Shown: one piece after another, positions 1 to 9,241 of the stretch | How positions within the stretch are numbered: position 1 is the stretch's first letter | How the letters are laid out: every line of letters begins with the position of its first letter | Source of the DNA: DAITQM01 sp036832975 | Lineage (GTDB): Bacteria > Pseudomonadota > Gammaproteobacteria > Xanthomonadales > Wenzhouxiangellaceae | Length of the DNA: 64,000 bases | NCBI GenBank assembly: GCA_036832975.1 | Contig: DAITQM010000016.1 | Location: forward strand, 1-64,000 | Direction: 5' to 3' | Translations under genes and position numbers: made by a program | The notes under the pieces: generated by a model | What the model saw: the letters and a program-made list of their open reading frames with translations, nothing else | Told to the model about the DNA's origin: nothing | The model's database searches: none

Positions 1-21
1 CCGGGCATGTACCGGACTCGC

Positions 22-65
22 GACTTGAAAAAGGGCAGGAGAGCCCTTTTTCAACGACCTGTTAA
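22..65 (-). repeat. short form of multi-hairpin repeat (family B)
   Basis: A perfect hairpin with arms at 25-36 and 43-54 has an A-run on the left arm and a T-run on the right, then CGACCTGTTAA, which matches the terminal repeat of family B. The stem is GGGC/GCCC where the other copies have CGCC/GGCG. Both arms changed together, so the structure is conserved rather than the sequence. Confidence 0.7.
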
Positions 66-120
66 CGGATCGGCGCGGCACAGAGTCGCCATGCTCCGGC
101 AAAGCCGGAGGGATCGGGTT

Positions 121-366
121 AACCCAATAGTTGCATAAATTTTGCTCGATTTTATCAAATGCACTGTGAAATCATATATTTATGTCGCTATTAGCAGGAA
201 AATCGAATTCACCTAAAGTGACGCGCCCGGTTTCTCGCCCAAGCTGGCGGCACATCTTGTCCGCTTCCCCTCGAACCGTAGAATTACTACGGTTTGTCGG
301 GGAATCGGACAAGCTGCACTCGCCAGCTTGACCGAGAATTCCGGGAATCTATGCAACAATTGGGTT
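121..366. mobile_element. MITE-like element, family A, copy 1
   Basis: This 246-bp non-coding element has terminal inverted repeats: AACCCAATAGTTGCATA at the left, and TATGCAACAATTGGGTT at the right, which is its reverse complement with one mismatch. The middle (240-330) is an imperfect inverted repeat of about 91 bp centred on AACCGTAG-aatta-CTACGGTT. A second copy at 40032-40275 is nearly identical. It carries no transposase, so it is either a MITE moved in trans or a large REP-like element. The right end supplies two bases of the halogenase stop codon. No clear target-site duplication is visible. Confidence 0.8.
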
Positions 367-1873
367 AAGTTACACCGGCGGCTTGGCAATGGCGCTCGAT
401 ATAGTCGGCGTGCGATGGCATCCGATCGACGGTGTGGGCGATCAGGGTGCGGATGCCGGACATCATTTCGTTCAGTTTCTGTCGTTCCACGGCGGCGGCG
501 AGCGGGTGGTGGCGGCGCGGCACGATACCCTGACCAAGCAGCACCTGCACCCAACTGCCCTCGGTGAACAGCTCCTCGCCGTCGCGGAAAAAGCGCCCAC
601 CGGTGCGAAACAGCTCGACTTTGTGGACGAGCGACGGCGGTGGCGGCGTGTTCCGCCGTTCGTCCCAGAACGGCTCGCCGCTGCGGCCGTTGGCCCAGTA
701 GTGGAAGATCAGAAAATCGCGAATGCGCTCGAATTCGAAGCGGGTCTGGGCGTTGTACTCGTCCCGCAACGCCGGTTCGCAATGCGCCGCTGGGAACAAT
801 TGCACAAGCCGGCCGATCGCCGACTGGATCAGGTGGATGCTGGTCGATTCCAGGGGCTCCAGAAAGCCGGACGACAGACCGATCGCCACACAATTGCGAT
901 TCCAGAACTGCTCCCGGATGCCGGCCGTAAATCGCAACAGGCGCGGCTCGCCGAGCGCCTCGCCTTCGAGATGAGCCATCAAGGTCGCGACCGCTTCGTC
1001 GTCGCTGATAAAACGGCTGCAATAAACGTGGCCGTTGCCGGTGCGGTGCTGCAGCGGGATGCGCCACTGCCAGCCGGCCGGCCGGGCATTGGCCTGGGTG
1101 TACGGCCGAAGCGGCGCGGTGCGGGCCGAGGGCAACGCCGCAGCGCGGTCGCAGGGTAGCCACATTTGCCAGTCCTCGTAGCCGATGTTCAACGCTTGGC
1201 CGAGCAACAGGGCGCTGAAACCCGAGCAATCGATAAAGAAATCGCCAACGATCTCCTTGCCGCTGGCCAGTTTGAGGCGGGCGATATCGCCGCTTTCGCC
1301 ATCGCGTTCAACGTTGACGATCCGGCCTTCGTGGCGGATCACACCCCATCTCTCGGCATGCCGGCGCAGATAACGGGCATAGAGCGCAGCGTCGAAATGA
1401 AAAGCGTGGCGGATACCGGGAAACGGCGTATCGGGTATCTGCTCGAGCCGGGCACAGCGCCCGGCCAGCGCCGCGCCGGTATTCAACGAATAATCCCACA
1501 GCGCCGTCGGCTCGCCCTCGTGGCGGGCGCGCAGCCAGTAATGGTGAAAGCCGAGCAGGCCGAGCGGCCGACCGATCTCGCCGAAGGCGTGCAGATACGA
1601 ATGATCCGGCGCGGTCCAACCGTTGAACTGGATGCCGAGTTTGAACGTGCCCTGCGCAGCGCGCAGAAAATCGTCCTCGTCAAGGCCCAGATACTGGTTG
1701 ATCAACCGGATCTGCGGAATCGTCGCCTCGCCGACCCCGACGATGCCGATCGCCTCCGACTCCACCAAGTGAATGTCCAAGCGCCGGCCGAAAGCCTTGC
1801 TCAGCACCGCGGCGCTCATCCACCCGGCGGTGCCGCCGCCAACGATAACGACTTTGCAGATCGCGTTATTCAC
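365..1873 (-). CDS. flavin-dependent tryptophan halogenase-family protein
   Basis: The protein has 502 residues, normal for the tryptophan 7-halogenase (PrnA-like) family. Visible motifs are the N-terminal FAD-binding GGGTAGW (residues 12-18), Lys78 in FKLGIQF (equivalent to the catalytic lysine that activates hypohalous acid), the family GWxWxIP motif (GWQWRIP, 267-273), and the EPLES segment (339-343) with the second catalytic acid. Family members need a separate flavin reductase, and none is in the window. The gene lies just downstream of a TonB receptor on the same strand, a pairing common in sugar-scavenging bacteria. The true substrate is unknown and may not be free tryptophan. The stop codon overlaps the end of a MITE-like element. 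Confidence 0.88.
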   Translation of the reverse strand: MNNAICKVVIVGGGTAGWMSAAVLSKAFGRRLDIHLVESEAIGIVGVGEATIPQIRLINQYLGLDEDDFLRAAQGTFKLGIQFNGWTAPDHSYLHAFGEIGRPLGLLGFHHYWLRARHEGEPTALWDYSLNTGAALAGRCARLEQIPDTPFPGIRHAFHFDAALYARYLRRHAERWGVIRHEGRIVNVERDGESGDIARLKLASGKEIVGDFFIDCSGFSALLLGQALNIGYEDWQMWLPCDRAAALPSARTAPLRPYTQANARPAGWQWRIPLQHRTGNGHVYCSRFISDDEAVATLMAHLEGEALGEPRLLRFTAGIREQFWNRNCVAIGLSSGFLEPLESTSIHLIQSAIGRLVQLFPAAHCEPALRDEYNAQTRFEFERIRDFLIFHYWANGRSGEPFWDERRNTPPPPSLVHKVELFRTGGRFFRDGEELFTEGSWVQVLLGQGIVPRRHHPLAAAVERQKLNEMMSGIRTLIAHTVDRMPSHADYIERHCQAAGVT

Positions 1874-1951
1874 CGGTGAAGTGTAGCGCAGCGAAAAATA
1901 ATCCGGCGCCTGCCATCCCTGGACGGCGCCGGTCAGGAGAAACGACGAGAC

Positions 1952-4918
1952 TCAGAAAATCCGGTACGAGGCGCCGAGCAGATACGTCCGGCCGAATTTC
2001 TGCCGGTCGATCACCAGGCCCCGATTGCCTTGTTCGAACGTGACGAACGGCTCGTCGGTCAGGTTGTTCGCTTGCAGCAAAATGGTCAGGCCCTCGAGTG
2101 AGCCGTGCTTGAACTCGTAGCTGACCTGAGCGTCGAACACGCTCTCGCCGGCCGCCTCGCGCGTGATGCGCGTCGCGCTCAGCCCGAAAATCTCGGACAG
2201 GAACGAATCGCGGTAGCGGTGGCCGAGCCGGGCCTGGAAGCCGCTCTTTTCGAAATAGAACGTCGTATTGACGACCCAATCCGAAAGACCCGGCACCGAG
2301 ATCGGGTTGGGATCGTCGCCGAGCAGGACCTTGCTGTCGGTGTAGGCGACACTCGATATCACGCCGAACCCGTCGAGCACCTCGGAGAACAACGAAAACG
2401 GCGCCGAGACGGTGAACTCGAAGCCTTTGATATTGCCCTTGCCGCGGTTGGTCGGGCCGGATGAAAGGCCCAACGGCGTGCCGAGTCTGGCTTGATCCTC
2501 GGGCGTCAGGAAATCGTCGATAAAAGCGCTGAAATCGACGAGCCGGGCGTCTGTCGGATTGATGAAATCCTGCAAGTCCTTGTAGAACCCGGCCAGTGCC
2601 AGGTAGCCGACGCCGTCGCCGAAGTATTTCTCGAACGACAGATCGACGTTGTTCGAGATCGTCGGTTTCAATTGCGCGTTGCCGCCCGAAGCACTGAAAA
2701 AAGAGCGATTCGGATCGGTCGATTCAAGCTGCGGGAAGTTAGCATTCAACGTCAGGCCGGCGTTGAGCTGGTCCATACGCGCCCGAGCCAGCGTCCGCGC
2801 CGCGCCGAAACGCACCTTGACTTCGTGCGGCAGGTCGAAAATCACGTTGGCGCTGGGTAGCAGGCGGGTGAACTCGTCGCCGTCCCGGACCGGGATGAAC
2901 GTGCCCGGCGCAACGCCAACCGTACCGCCGCCGGTGCCCGCTTCCTGTTCACCCGCAACTCGGAAACCGCGTGAAGTCTGATCGGTATAAACCACCTGCA
3001 GGCCGAAGTTGCCGGTCACCGGCACCGAACGGACCATGCCGTCGAGATCGAATTTGACAAAGCCGAGCGCCACTTCTTCACGCACCATCCAGTCCTGCGG
3101 TACGTTGAACGACGACAGCTCGATCGGGACGAAATCCAAAAAGCCGTTTTCGATCAGAAACAGCGGATCGAGCGTCACCTGCTGTGGAATGCCGATGAAA
3201 TCGTGGCCGATCTGATTGTCGAGCAGTGCTTCCTCGGGAATCGGCAGCGCATCGACCCCGCCGGCCGGTACGAGAAAGTTCTGGGCGATCTTACGTTTTT
3301 TGTCGCGCCGGCTGAGATCGCCGCCGACCGTCACCCGGCTGATAAAGCCACGGCTGAACACGCGGTCGATCGCGAACTTGATATGGGTCAGTTCGTCGTC
3401 GGTTTCCGGAGCATTGATGAAGCCGGCCTGGATGAGGCCAGCGCCGGCGCCCCAGCCCTGCGGGTCGGTCAGGAAAAACTGGCTCGGATCGCCGTAATCG
3501 AGCGACGGGCTAAAGACGAAGTTGCCGTTATCTTCTCGGCGAAAGCCGAGGGCGTCGGCCGCGCCGTTGCCGACGCCTGCTCCGGTACCGGTGTAGGTTT
3601 CGAGCAGAAAGTCGGTGCGCTCGGAACGCGAATAGCTGACGTCGGTCTCGAAACCCCAGTTTTCGGCGAATTGGTATCGCAGGTTCCAACCGGCGTTGTA
3701 CAACTGCGCTGAGCGTTTGTTGCGGTCGTTGCGCATCACGCCCTTGACGTCGTCGAACACGCCCTCGGTAACGATGCCGTCATTAGCGGTAAATCCGGGG
3801 CGCAACTGCGCCGCCGACCAGAACAGCGGAAACTCGATACCGCGTAAATTCTGCACCTCGTTGAAATCGGAGTAGGAAAGATCTAGCGAGGTGTGCAAGC
3901 GATCGTTCGGCGCGTATTCGACGGTGCCGATAATGCCGACCCGGTCGAGATCGTTGGTGGTGCTGAACGGTTTGGCACCGCCGATCACAAACGGTCCACC
4001 GTCTTCGGTTGTCGGGAAGCCCCAGGAGTTGAAACGCTCGGTCTGGGTCGGCGTCGATTGCGCCGCGATACCGAGCGTCACGCCGAACGTATGGTCCATG
4101 AACTGGTCGATGTACACGGCGCTCGCCCGGTAGCCGTCGCGCGGCCCGTCGGGGTTGACGGCATCGTCTTCGTTGAATTCGTACCGGGCGTTGACGTTGA
4201 GCCGCCGTTCGTTGAGATCCAGGGGGCGGATCGTGCGCAGATCGACGGTGCCGGCCAGACCTTGGCCGATCAGGGTCGAATCGGGCGTTTTATAAACGAC
4301 GACCTCACCCATCAATTCGGCCGGGTACTGGTCGAATTCGACGCCACGGTTGTCGCCGGTCGTCACCTGCTCGCGGCCATTGAGCAACGCCGTGCTGAAA
4401 TCGGGCCCGAAACCGCGAACGCTGACCACCTGGGCCCGGCCGTCGACGCGCTGCGCCGAGACGCCGGGCAGGCGGGCGATCGCCTCGGCGATGCTGACGT
4501 CGGGCAGCTTGCCGATGTCTTCGGCCGACACCGATTCGACGATCGACGTGTGGTTGCGCTTGGTCGCCACCGATGACGCGATACTTTGCCGAAAGCCGCG
4601 GACTTCGAGGCGATCGAGTGCAGCTTCTTCCTCCTCCAGCGCCCGGCGTTTGGCTTCGGCTTCGGCTTTTTTCTTTTCCTCTGCCGTCTGCTCACCGGCA
4701 ACGGCCTCCTCAGCCTCGTTCCCGTCCGCCGCCGCGGCAATCTGATCCGCATCGGCCGGCACATCCTGCGCCAGGGCGTAAGGGCTCATCCCCAATCCGG
4801 CGGCGAGGGCCAGATACAGCGCGCTGCGCCGCACCTCACCTTTGGCAACAGCGGCCCGGGCCGCCGCCAGCTGGCGTTGGCGGCGGACAAGGCGTTTTGT
4901 GTGTGACTTTTTGCTCAT
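1952..4918 (-). CDS. TonB-dependent receptor (oligosaccharide/maltodextrin type)
   Basis: This outer-membrane receptor of about 988 residues drives TonB-powered uptake of large substrates. An unusually long basic N-terminus precedes the hydrophobic core of the signal peptide, which ends near SPYALAQ. An Ala/Glu/Lys-rich charged stretch of about 50 residues follows, then the plug (LDRLEVRGFRQS, LPDVSIAEAIARLPG, VSVRGFGPDF), and a beta-barrel ending in the C-terminal aromatic SYRIF. I chose the start at 4918 (MSKKSH) over an upstream ATG in the same frame because the upstream stretch does not look like a signal sequence. It is divergent from an alpha-glucosidase and an MFS sugar transporter, which suggests malto-oligosaccharide import. 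Confidence 0.92.
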   Translation of the reverse strand: MSKKSHTKRLVRRQRQLAAARAAVAKGEVRRSALYLALAAGLGMSPYALAQDVPADADQIAAAADGNEAEEAVAGEQTAEEKKKAEAEAKRRALEEEEAALDRLEVRGFRQSIASSVATKRNHTSIVESVSAEDIGKLPDVSIAEAIARLPGVSAQRVDGRAQVVSVRGFGPDFSTALLNGREQVTTGDNRGVEFDQYPAELMGEVVVYKTPDSTLIGQGLAGTVDLRTIRPLDLNERRLNVNARYEFNEDDAVNPDGPRDGYRASAVYIDQFMDHTFGVTLGIAAQSTPTQTERFNSWGFPTTEDGGPFVIGGAKPFSTTNDLDRVGIIGTVEYAPNDRLHTSLDLSYSDFNEVQNLRGIEFPLFWSAAQLRPGFTANDGIVTEGVFDDVKGVMRNDRNKRSAQLYNAGWNLRYQFAENWGFETDVSYSRSERTDFLLETYTGTGAGVGNGAADALGFRREDNGNFVFSPSLDYGDPSQFFLTDPQGWGAGAGLIQAGFINAPETDDELTHIKFAIDRVFSRGFISRVTVGGDLSRRDKKRKIAQNFLVPAGGVDALPIPEEALLDNQIGHDFIGIPQQVTLDPLFLIENGFLDFVPIELSSFNVPQDWMVREEVALGFVKFDLDGMVRSVPVTGNFGLQVVYTDQTSRGFRVAGEQEAGTGGGTVGVAPGTFIPVRDGDEFTRLLPSANVIFDLPHEVKVRFGAARTLARARMDQLNAGLTLNANFPQLESTDPNRSFFSASGGNAQLKPTISNNVDLSFEKYFGDGVGYLALAGFYKDLQDFINPTDARLVDFSAFIDDFLTPEDQARLGTPLGLSSGPTNRGKGNIKGFEFTVSAPFSLFSEVLDGFGVISSVAYTDSKVLLGDDPNPISVPGLSDWVVNTTFYFEKSGFQARLGHRYRDSFLSEIFGLSATRITREAAGESVFDAQVSYEFKHGSLEGLTILLQANNLTDEPFVTFEQGNRGLVIDRQKFGRTYLLGASYRIF

Positions 4919-5005
4919 GATTGTATCGACCCCCGACTGGTCGTGGTTGGAATAATGGCGGCGATCGTAGAGACAAAGCCCACCTGTCGGCAATGCTTTG
5001 CAATC

Positions 5006-5024
5006 GTATGCAGGCGTTGCATAC
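5006..5024. promoter_or_regulatory. inverted-repeat operator candidate in divergent intergenic region
   Basis: GTATGCA-N5-TGCATAC is a perfect 7+7 inverted repeat between the TonB receptor and the alpha-glucosidase. Further TTGCA/TGCAA half-sites lie at 4999-5003 and 5026-5031. The pattern suits a LacI/GalR-type regulator controlling both transcripts. No such regulator gene is in the window, so this is inference. Confidence 0.5.
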
Positions 5025-5157
5025 GTTTGCATCGCTCGGTAATGGTTAATTCTCCGAACTTCGATCCGCGATAGGGCCTGTACCGCCGGCCACCGGCGCT
5101 GAATACGTTTGCAGGCAGGTGAACGAGCCGCAGCCTGCCGTTAAGCTTGGCGCCACA

Positions 5158-6849
5158 ATGAAAAGCGCGCCCAAACCATTATCGACTGAAGCCACCGCCG
5201 CCGGCCCGGCCGTCGCCCGGCCACGACGTCTTGCGTCCACCGATTGGTGGCGCGGCGCGGTGATCTATCAGATCTACCCGCGCAGCTTTCTGGACAGCAA
5301 CGGCGACGGCATCGGGGATCTCAAGGGCATCATCGCGCGCCTCGATTACCTGGCCGGGCTGAGCGTCGATGCGCTATGGGTCTCGCCGTTCTACAAATCG
5401 CCGATGCACGATTTCGGCTACGACGTCGCCGATCCGCGTTCGGTCGATCCGCTGTTCGGCACGATGGCCGACTTCGACGAGCTGCTCGCCAAGGCGCACG
5501 AGCGCGGTCTGAAAGTCATCATCGATCAGGTGATCAGCCATACCTCGATCGAACATGCCTGGTTCCAGGAGAGCCGGCTAAGCCGCGACAACCCAAAAGC
5601 CGACTGGTACGTCTGGGCCGAGCCGCGCCCCGACGGCTCACCGCCCAACAACTGGCTGTCGATCTTCGGCGGCGCCGCCTGGCAATGGGAGCCGCGCCGC
5701 CGGCAGTATTATCTGCACAATTTTCTGACCACCCAGCCGGATCTCAACTTCCACCAGCCGGCGGTGCGCGCCGCGGTGCTCGACGACCTGCGTTTCTGGC
5801 TGGCACGCGGCGTCGACGGCTTCCGTCTCGACGCCGTCAATTTCTGTTACCACGACGCGTTGTTGCGCGATAATCCGCCGAAACCGCCCGCTGAGCGCAG
5901 CGGGCGCGGTTTCAGCCCCGACAACCCCTATGCCTATCAGTTTCACGACTACAACAACACTCAGCCCGAGAACCTGGCGTTCCTCGAAGAACTACGCGCC
6001 CTGCTCGACCGCTATCCGGGCGTCACATCGATCGGCGAGATCGCCTCCGAGGATTCGTTGCTGACGATGGCCGAATACACATCGCCCGGCCGCTTGCACA
6101 TGGCCTACAGCTTCGAACTTTTGACCGAAGAGTTTTCGGCGGCCCATATCCGTGCCACGATCGAGCGGCTGGAAGGGATGATGGCCGATGGCTGGCCGTG
6201 CCTGGCGATCTCCAACCACGACGTCGAACGGGTGGTCAGCCGTTGGGGGCGCGACGGGCGGCCGCGCCATCTCGCCGGGCTGCTCACCGTGTTGCTCGGC
6301 TCGTTGCGCGGTTCGATCTGCATCTACCAGGGCGAAGAACTCGGCCTGCCGGAAGCCGAACTGCCGTATGAAGCTCTGCGCGACCCCTACGGCATCGCTT
6401 TCTGGCCGAATTACAAAGGCCGCGACGGCTGCCGCACACCGCTGCCGTGGAACGACAGCCCGAACGCCGGTTTCAGTGACCACACTCCGTGGCTGCCGAT
6501 ACCGGCCGAACACCGGTCCCTGGCGGTCGCCTGCCAGTCGGCCGATCCGGTCTCGACGCTGAACACCTGCCGCGCCTTCCTCGCCTGGCGCCGGCGGCAG
6601 CCGGCGCTGTGTACCGGGACGATCGACTTTGTCGATGCTCCAGAACCGGTGCTGGCGTTTTTCCGCCGGCACCCGGAACAAACGTTGTTGATCGCGTTCA
6701 ACTTCGGTGCCACAGCGCAAGAGGTCCGGTTCGCGAACCTGCCCGCTGGTTGGCAGGCGCTGCCGCTCGCCGGCCTGCCGAACGGGTCGCTCAGCGGGAC
6801 CGCCGTTACACTGCCGGCGCACGGTGTGCTCTTTGCGGTGCGCGGCTAA
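5158..6849 (+). CDS. GH13 alpha-glucosidase
   Basis: This is a glycoside hydrolase family 13 enzyme of about 563 residues. The conserved regions are present: substrate pocket WWRGAVIYQIYPRSF near the N-terminus, DQVISHTS (region I), GVDGFRLDAVNF with nucleophile Asp225 (region II), SIGEIAS with acid/base Glu294 (region III) and SNHDVERV with Asp355 (region IV). It lacks an evident signal peptide and is probably cytoplasmic, splitting imported alpha-glucosides. The start is uncertain: ATG 5158 is used here, but GTG 5119 in the same frame is possible. The next gene starts immediately after its stop, so the two are probably translationally coupled. Confidence 0.92.
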   Translation: MKSAPKPLSTEATAAGPAVARPRRLASTDWWRGAVIYQIYPRSFLDSNGDGIGDLKGIIARLDYLAGLSVDALWVSPFYKSPMHDFGYDVADPRSVDPLFGTMADFDELLAKAHERGLKVIIDQVISHTSIEHAWFQESRLSRDNPKADWYVWAEPRPDGSPPNNWLSIFGGAAWQWEPRRRQYYLHNFLTTQPDLNFHQPAVRAAVLDDLRFWLARGVDGFRLDAVNFCYHDALLRDNPPKPPAERSGRGFSPDNPYAYQFHDYNNTQPENLAFLEELRALLDRYPGVTSIGEIASEDSLLTMAEYTSPGRLHMAYSFELLTEEFSAAHIRATIERLEGMMADGWPCLAISNHDVERVVSRWGRDGRPRHLAGLLTVLLGSLRGSICIYQGEELGLPEAELPYEALRDPYGIAFWPNYKGRDGCRTPLPWNDSPNAGFSDHTPWLPIPAEHRSLAVACQSADPVSTLNTCRAFLAWRRRQPALCTGTIDFVDAPEPVLAFFRRHPEQTLLIAFNFGATAQEVRFANLPAGWQALPLAGLPNGSLSGTAVTLPAHGVLFAVRG

Positions 6850-8364
6850 GTGATCGCTGCCACAAATACGCCGGTCTTCGGCGGGCGCGACAAACCCGCG
6901 CTCACGTTCTGGCAGATTTGGAACCTGTGCTTCGGTTTTCTCGGCATCCAGTTCGGCTTTGCGCTGCAAAACGCCAACGTCAGCCGCATCTTCCAAACCC
7001 TCGGCGCCGAGATGGAACTGCTGCCTTTGCTGTGGATAGCCGCACCGCTGACCGGGTTGCTCGTTCAACCGATCGTCGGCTATTACTCAGACCGCACATG
7101 GAATCGTCTCGGCCGCCGCCGGCCGTATTTTTTGTTCGGCGCCTTGCTCACCACGCTGGCGCTGTTGGTCATGCCGAATGCCCCCTACCTGTGGATCGCG
7201 GCCGGTACGTTGTGGGTGATGGACGCCTCGATCAATGTCGCGATGGAGCCGTTCCGCGCGTTTGTCGCCGACCAGATGCCGCCCCGCCAGCGGCCGGCGG
7301 GTTACGCGATGCAGAGTTTTTTCATCGGCACAGGTGCCGTGATCGCCAGCGCGCTGCCCTGGCTTTTGGCCCGCTTCGGTGTAGCCAACACCGCCGCCGG
7401 CGGGGTTCCGGACAATGTCCGTTACGCCTTTTATCTGGGCGGCGTCGTGCTTTTCGCGGCGGTCGGGTGGACCGTTCTGCGCAGCAAAGAATACCCACCG
7501 GAACAACTGCTCGCCTTCAGCGATGCCCGGGCCGCGGAATCGGCAGCGCCCGACCGCGCCGCCACTCAGCGCCGCGGCACTCTCTGGCTGGCGGCGGGTC
7601 TGGCCGGATTCGGCCTGATCGCCTGGCGCGGCTGGGATCCCCAGCTTTATCTGCTGGCCGCCGGGCTTGTGCTTTACGGCGCGGCGTTGCTCTATCTCGC
7701 CCACCACGAAGCGCACAACCTGTTCACCTCGATCATGGCCGATCTCGACGGCATGCCCGGGGCGATGCGCCGGCTGGCGGTGGTTCAGTTTTTTTCATGG
7801 TTCGCGCTGTTCGCGATGTGGATCTACACGACCGCGGCGGTCGCCGCGGTGCATTTCGGCAGCAGCGACCCGGCGTCCGCGGCCTACAACCGGGGCGCCG
7901 ACTGGGTCGGTGTGCTGTTCGCCGCCTACAACGGCTTCGCGGCGCTTGCCGCGCTCGCCATCCCGCCGCTTGCCCGCCGTCTGGGACTGCGCCTCAGCCA
8001 CCTCGTCAACCTCTGGCTCGGCGCCGCCGGAATGCTGTCGTTCCTGGTGATTTCCGACCCGAACTGGCTGCTGCTCGCGATGCTCGGCATCGGCTTCGCC
8101 TGGGCTTCGATCCTGTCGCTACCCTACGCCCTGCTCGCCGACCACCTGCCGGCGGCCAAGATGGGCACGTACATGGGCATCTTCAATTTCTTCATCGTCA
8201 TCCCCCAACTCGCCGCCGCCAGCCTGCTCGGCTGGATGATCAAAACCTTCTTCGCCGGCGCCCCCATCGCCGCCCTCGCCATCGGCGGCACCAGCCTGCT
8301 GATCGCCGGCCTCAGCGTCCTCGGCATTACCGAAACGCCGGCCAGAACGAGCCCATCAAACTAG
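6850..8364 (+). CDS. MFS sugar transporter (glycoside/maltose:cation symporter-like)
   Basis: This inner-membrane protein of 504 residues has about 12 hydrophobic segments. It resembles the glycoside-pentoside-hexuronide/SUT-like MFS sugar carriers, with GYYSDRTWNRLGRRRPY after helix 2 and FRAFVADQMPPRQR in the next loop. The GTG start directly abuts the TAA of the alpha-glucosidase. With the TonB receptor it gives a two-membrane uptake route: receptor across the outer membrane, this protein across the inner one. Its TAG stop falls at the edge of a family B repeat. Confidence 0.88.
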   Translation: MIAATNTPVFGGRDKPALTFWQIWNLCFGFLGIQFGFALQNANVSRIFQTLGAEMELLPLLWIAAPLTGLLVQPIVGYYSDRTWNRLGRRRPYFLFGALLTTLALLVMPNAPYLWIAAGTLWVMDASINVAMEPFRAFVADQMPPRQRPAGYAMQSFFIGTGAVIASALPWLLARFGVANTAAGGVPDNVRYAFYLGGVVLFAAVGWTVLRSKEYPPEQLLAFSDARAAESAAPDRAATQRRGTLWLAAGLAGFGLIAWRGWDPQLYLLAAGLVLYGAALLYLAHHEAHNLFTSIMADLDGMPGAMRRLAVVQFFSWFALFAMWIYTTAAVAAVHFGSSDPASAAYNRGADWVGVLFAAYNGFAALAALAIPPLARRLGLRLSHLVNLWLGAAGMLSFLVISDPNWLLLAMLGIGFAWASILSLPYALLADHLPAAKMGTYMGIFNFFIVIPQLAAASLLGWMIKTFFAGAPIAALAIGGTSLLIAGLSVLGITETPARTSPSN

Positions 8365-8433
8365 CAGCCTGTCGGACTTTTCCTAACAGGTTGTTGAAAA
8401 ACGCCATCCTGGCGTTTTTCAACAGTCTGCTAA
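8362..8433. repeat. short family B repeat between convergent genes
   Basis: The core is TAACAGGTTG, then a hairpin (8393-8423) with A-run and T-run flanks and CGCC-atcct-GGCG at the tip, then CAGTCTGCTA. The stop codons of both flanking genes (MFS TAG at 8362-8364; the minus-strand gene's TAG at 8430-8432) lie within it. The hairpin would act as an intrinsic terminator in both directions. Confidence 0.75.
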
Positions 8434-9158
8434 AGCGGCTTGAGGTTGTCGCGGCCGAGGAAGTCGCGGATGCCGATGAGCGGCAGGCCGTGGCGATAGA
8501 CGATGCCGTAGTCGCGCACTTCGCCGTCGATTTCGCGGGCCCGGCGCTCGGCCAGGCTGCGGGTCATTTCGCTGCTGTCGATGATCGCCAGGCGGTCGGA
8601 GAACTCCATTTCACGAACCAGCGCCTCACTTTCGGGTGGCAAGGCGATTTCCGGGCGCGGCCATGGGATGGCGTATTTATTGTCTCGGGTCACGGCGACC
8701 GGTACCTTGCAAGTGCCCGGATGGCCGCGCCAGGCGCCGTCGGGATGGCGGGCGAGGAAAACCAGAAAGCGCGAGCCGTCTTCGCCGTAACGGGTCAGCG
8801 GGAAATAACACTCGTCGCGGCGCAGCCCCTGTTCGTAAACGACGAGCGAATCGATGTCTTTCGGCACTTTGTAGCCGATCAGTATTCTCAGGTAGGCGCT
8901 GCCGCGCACCGGAAAGCCGCGCTTGTAGTCGTAATCGGTGTAATACACCTGGGCCAGGGCGACGAGATCGGCGCCGGCGGCCAGTTCGGCGAGCGTCGGC
9001 CGCGCGGCGGCGGGGGTATCGATCGCGGGTTCGAGGGCAGGTTCGGCGGGGGAGCGGGCGGCCTCCGGCGTCGCGGCACCGGCCAGCACGGCGACCGTGC
9101 CCAGCGCAGCGCTCAGCATCGGCAGCCGAAAACCGGCCTTTCTGGTATCGTGGCGCAT
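8430..9158 (-). CDS. secreted protein of unknown function
   Basis: From ATG 9158 this gives 242 residues with a basic N-terminus and a hydrophobic segment ending around AGAATPEA, so it is probably exported. An Ala/Pro-rich linker follows, then a globular region with ADLVALAQVYYTDYDYKRGF, RDECYFPLTRYGEDGSRFLVFL and GTCKVPV. Two cysteines (in DECYF and GTCKV) could form a disulfide. The segment 'LVALAQV...' followed by aromatic strands is reminiscent of small metalloprotease-inhibitor-like (TIMP-like) exported domains, but I do not recognise the family. A longer in-frame ORF reaches 9332, but its extra N-terminus is implausible. Confidence 0.6.
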   Translation of the reverse strand: MRHDTRKAGFRLPMLSAALGTVAVLAGAATPEAARSPAEPALEPAIDTPAAARPTLAELAAGADLVALAQVYYTDYDYKRGFPVRGSAYLRILIGYKVPKDIDSLVVYEQGLRRDECYFPLTRYGEDGSRFLVFLARHPDGAWRGHPGTCKVPVAVTRDNKYAIPWPRPEIALPPESEALVREMEFSDRLAIIDSSEMTRSLAERRAREIDGEVRDYGIVYRHGLPLIGIRDFLGRDNLKPL

Positions 9159-9241
9159 CGTCGCATCATACGCCGCCTGGCCGCCCGGCACCACCCCCGA
9201 TACCGGCCGGCGAGCGACGATGAAACAACCGGGAAACAGCC

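Noticed and set aside
213..1229. Long minus-strand frame of 338 codons over the halogenase 3' half and the MITE-like element
   Set aside because: It overlaps the well-supported halogenase in another frame, is very Arg/Pro-rich, and has no recognisable domain.
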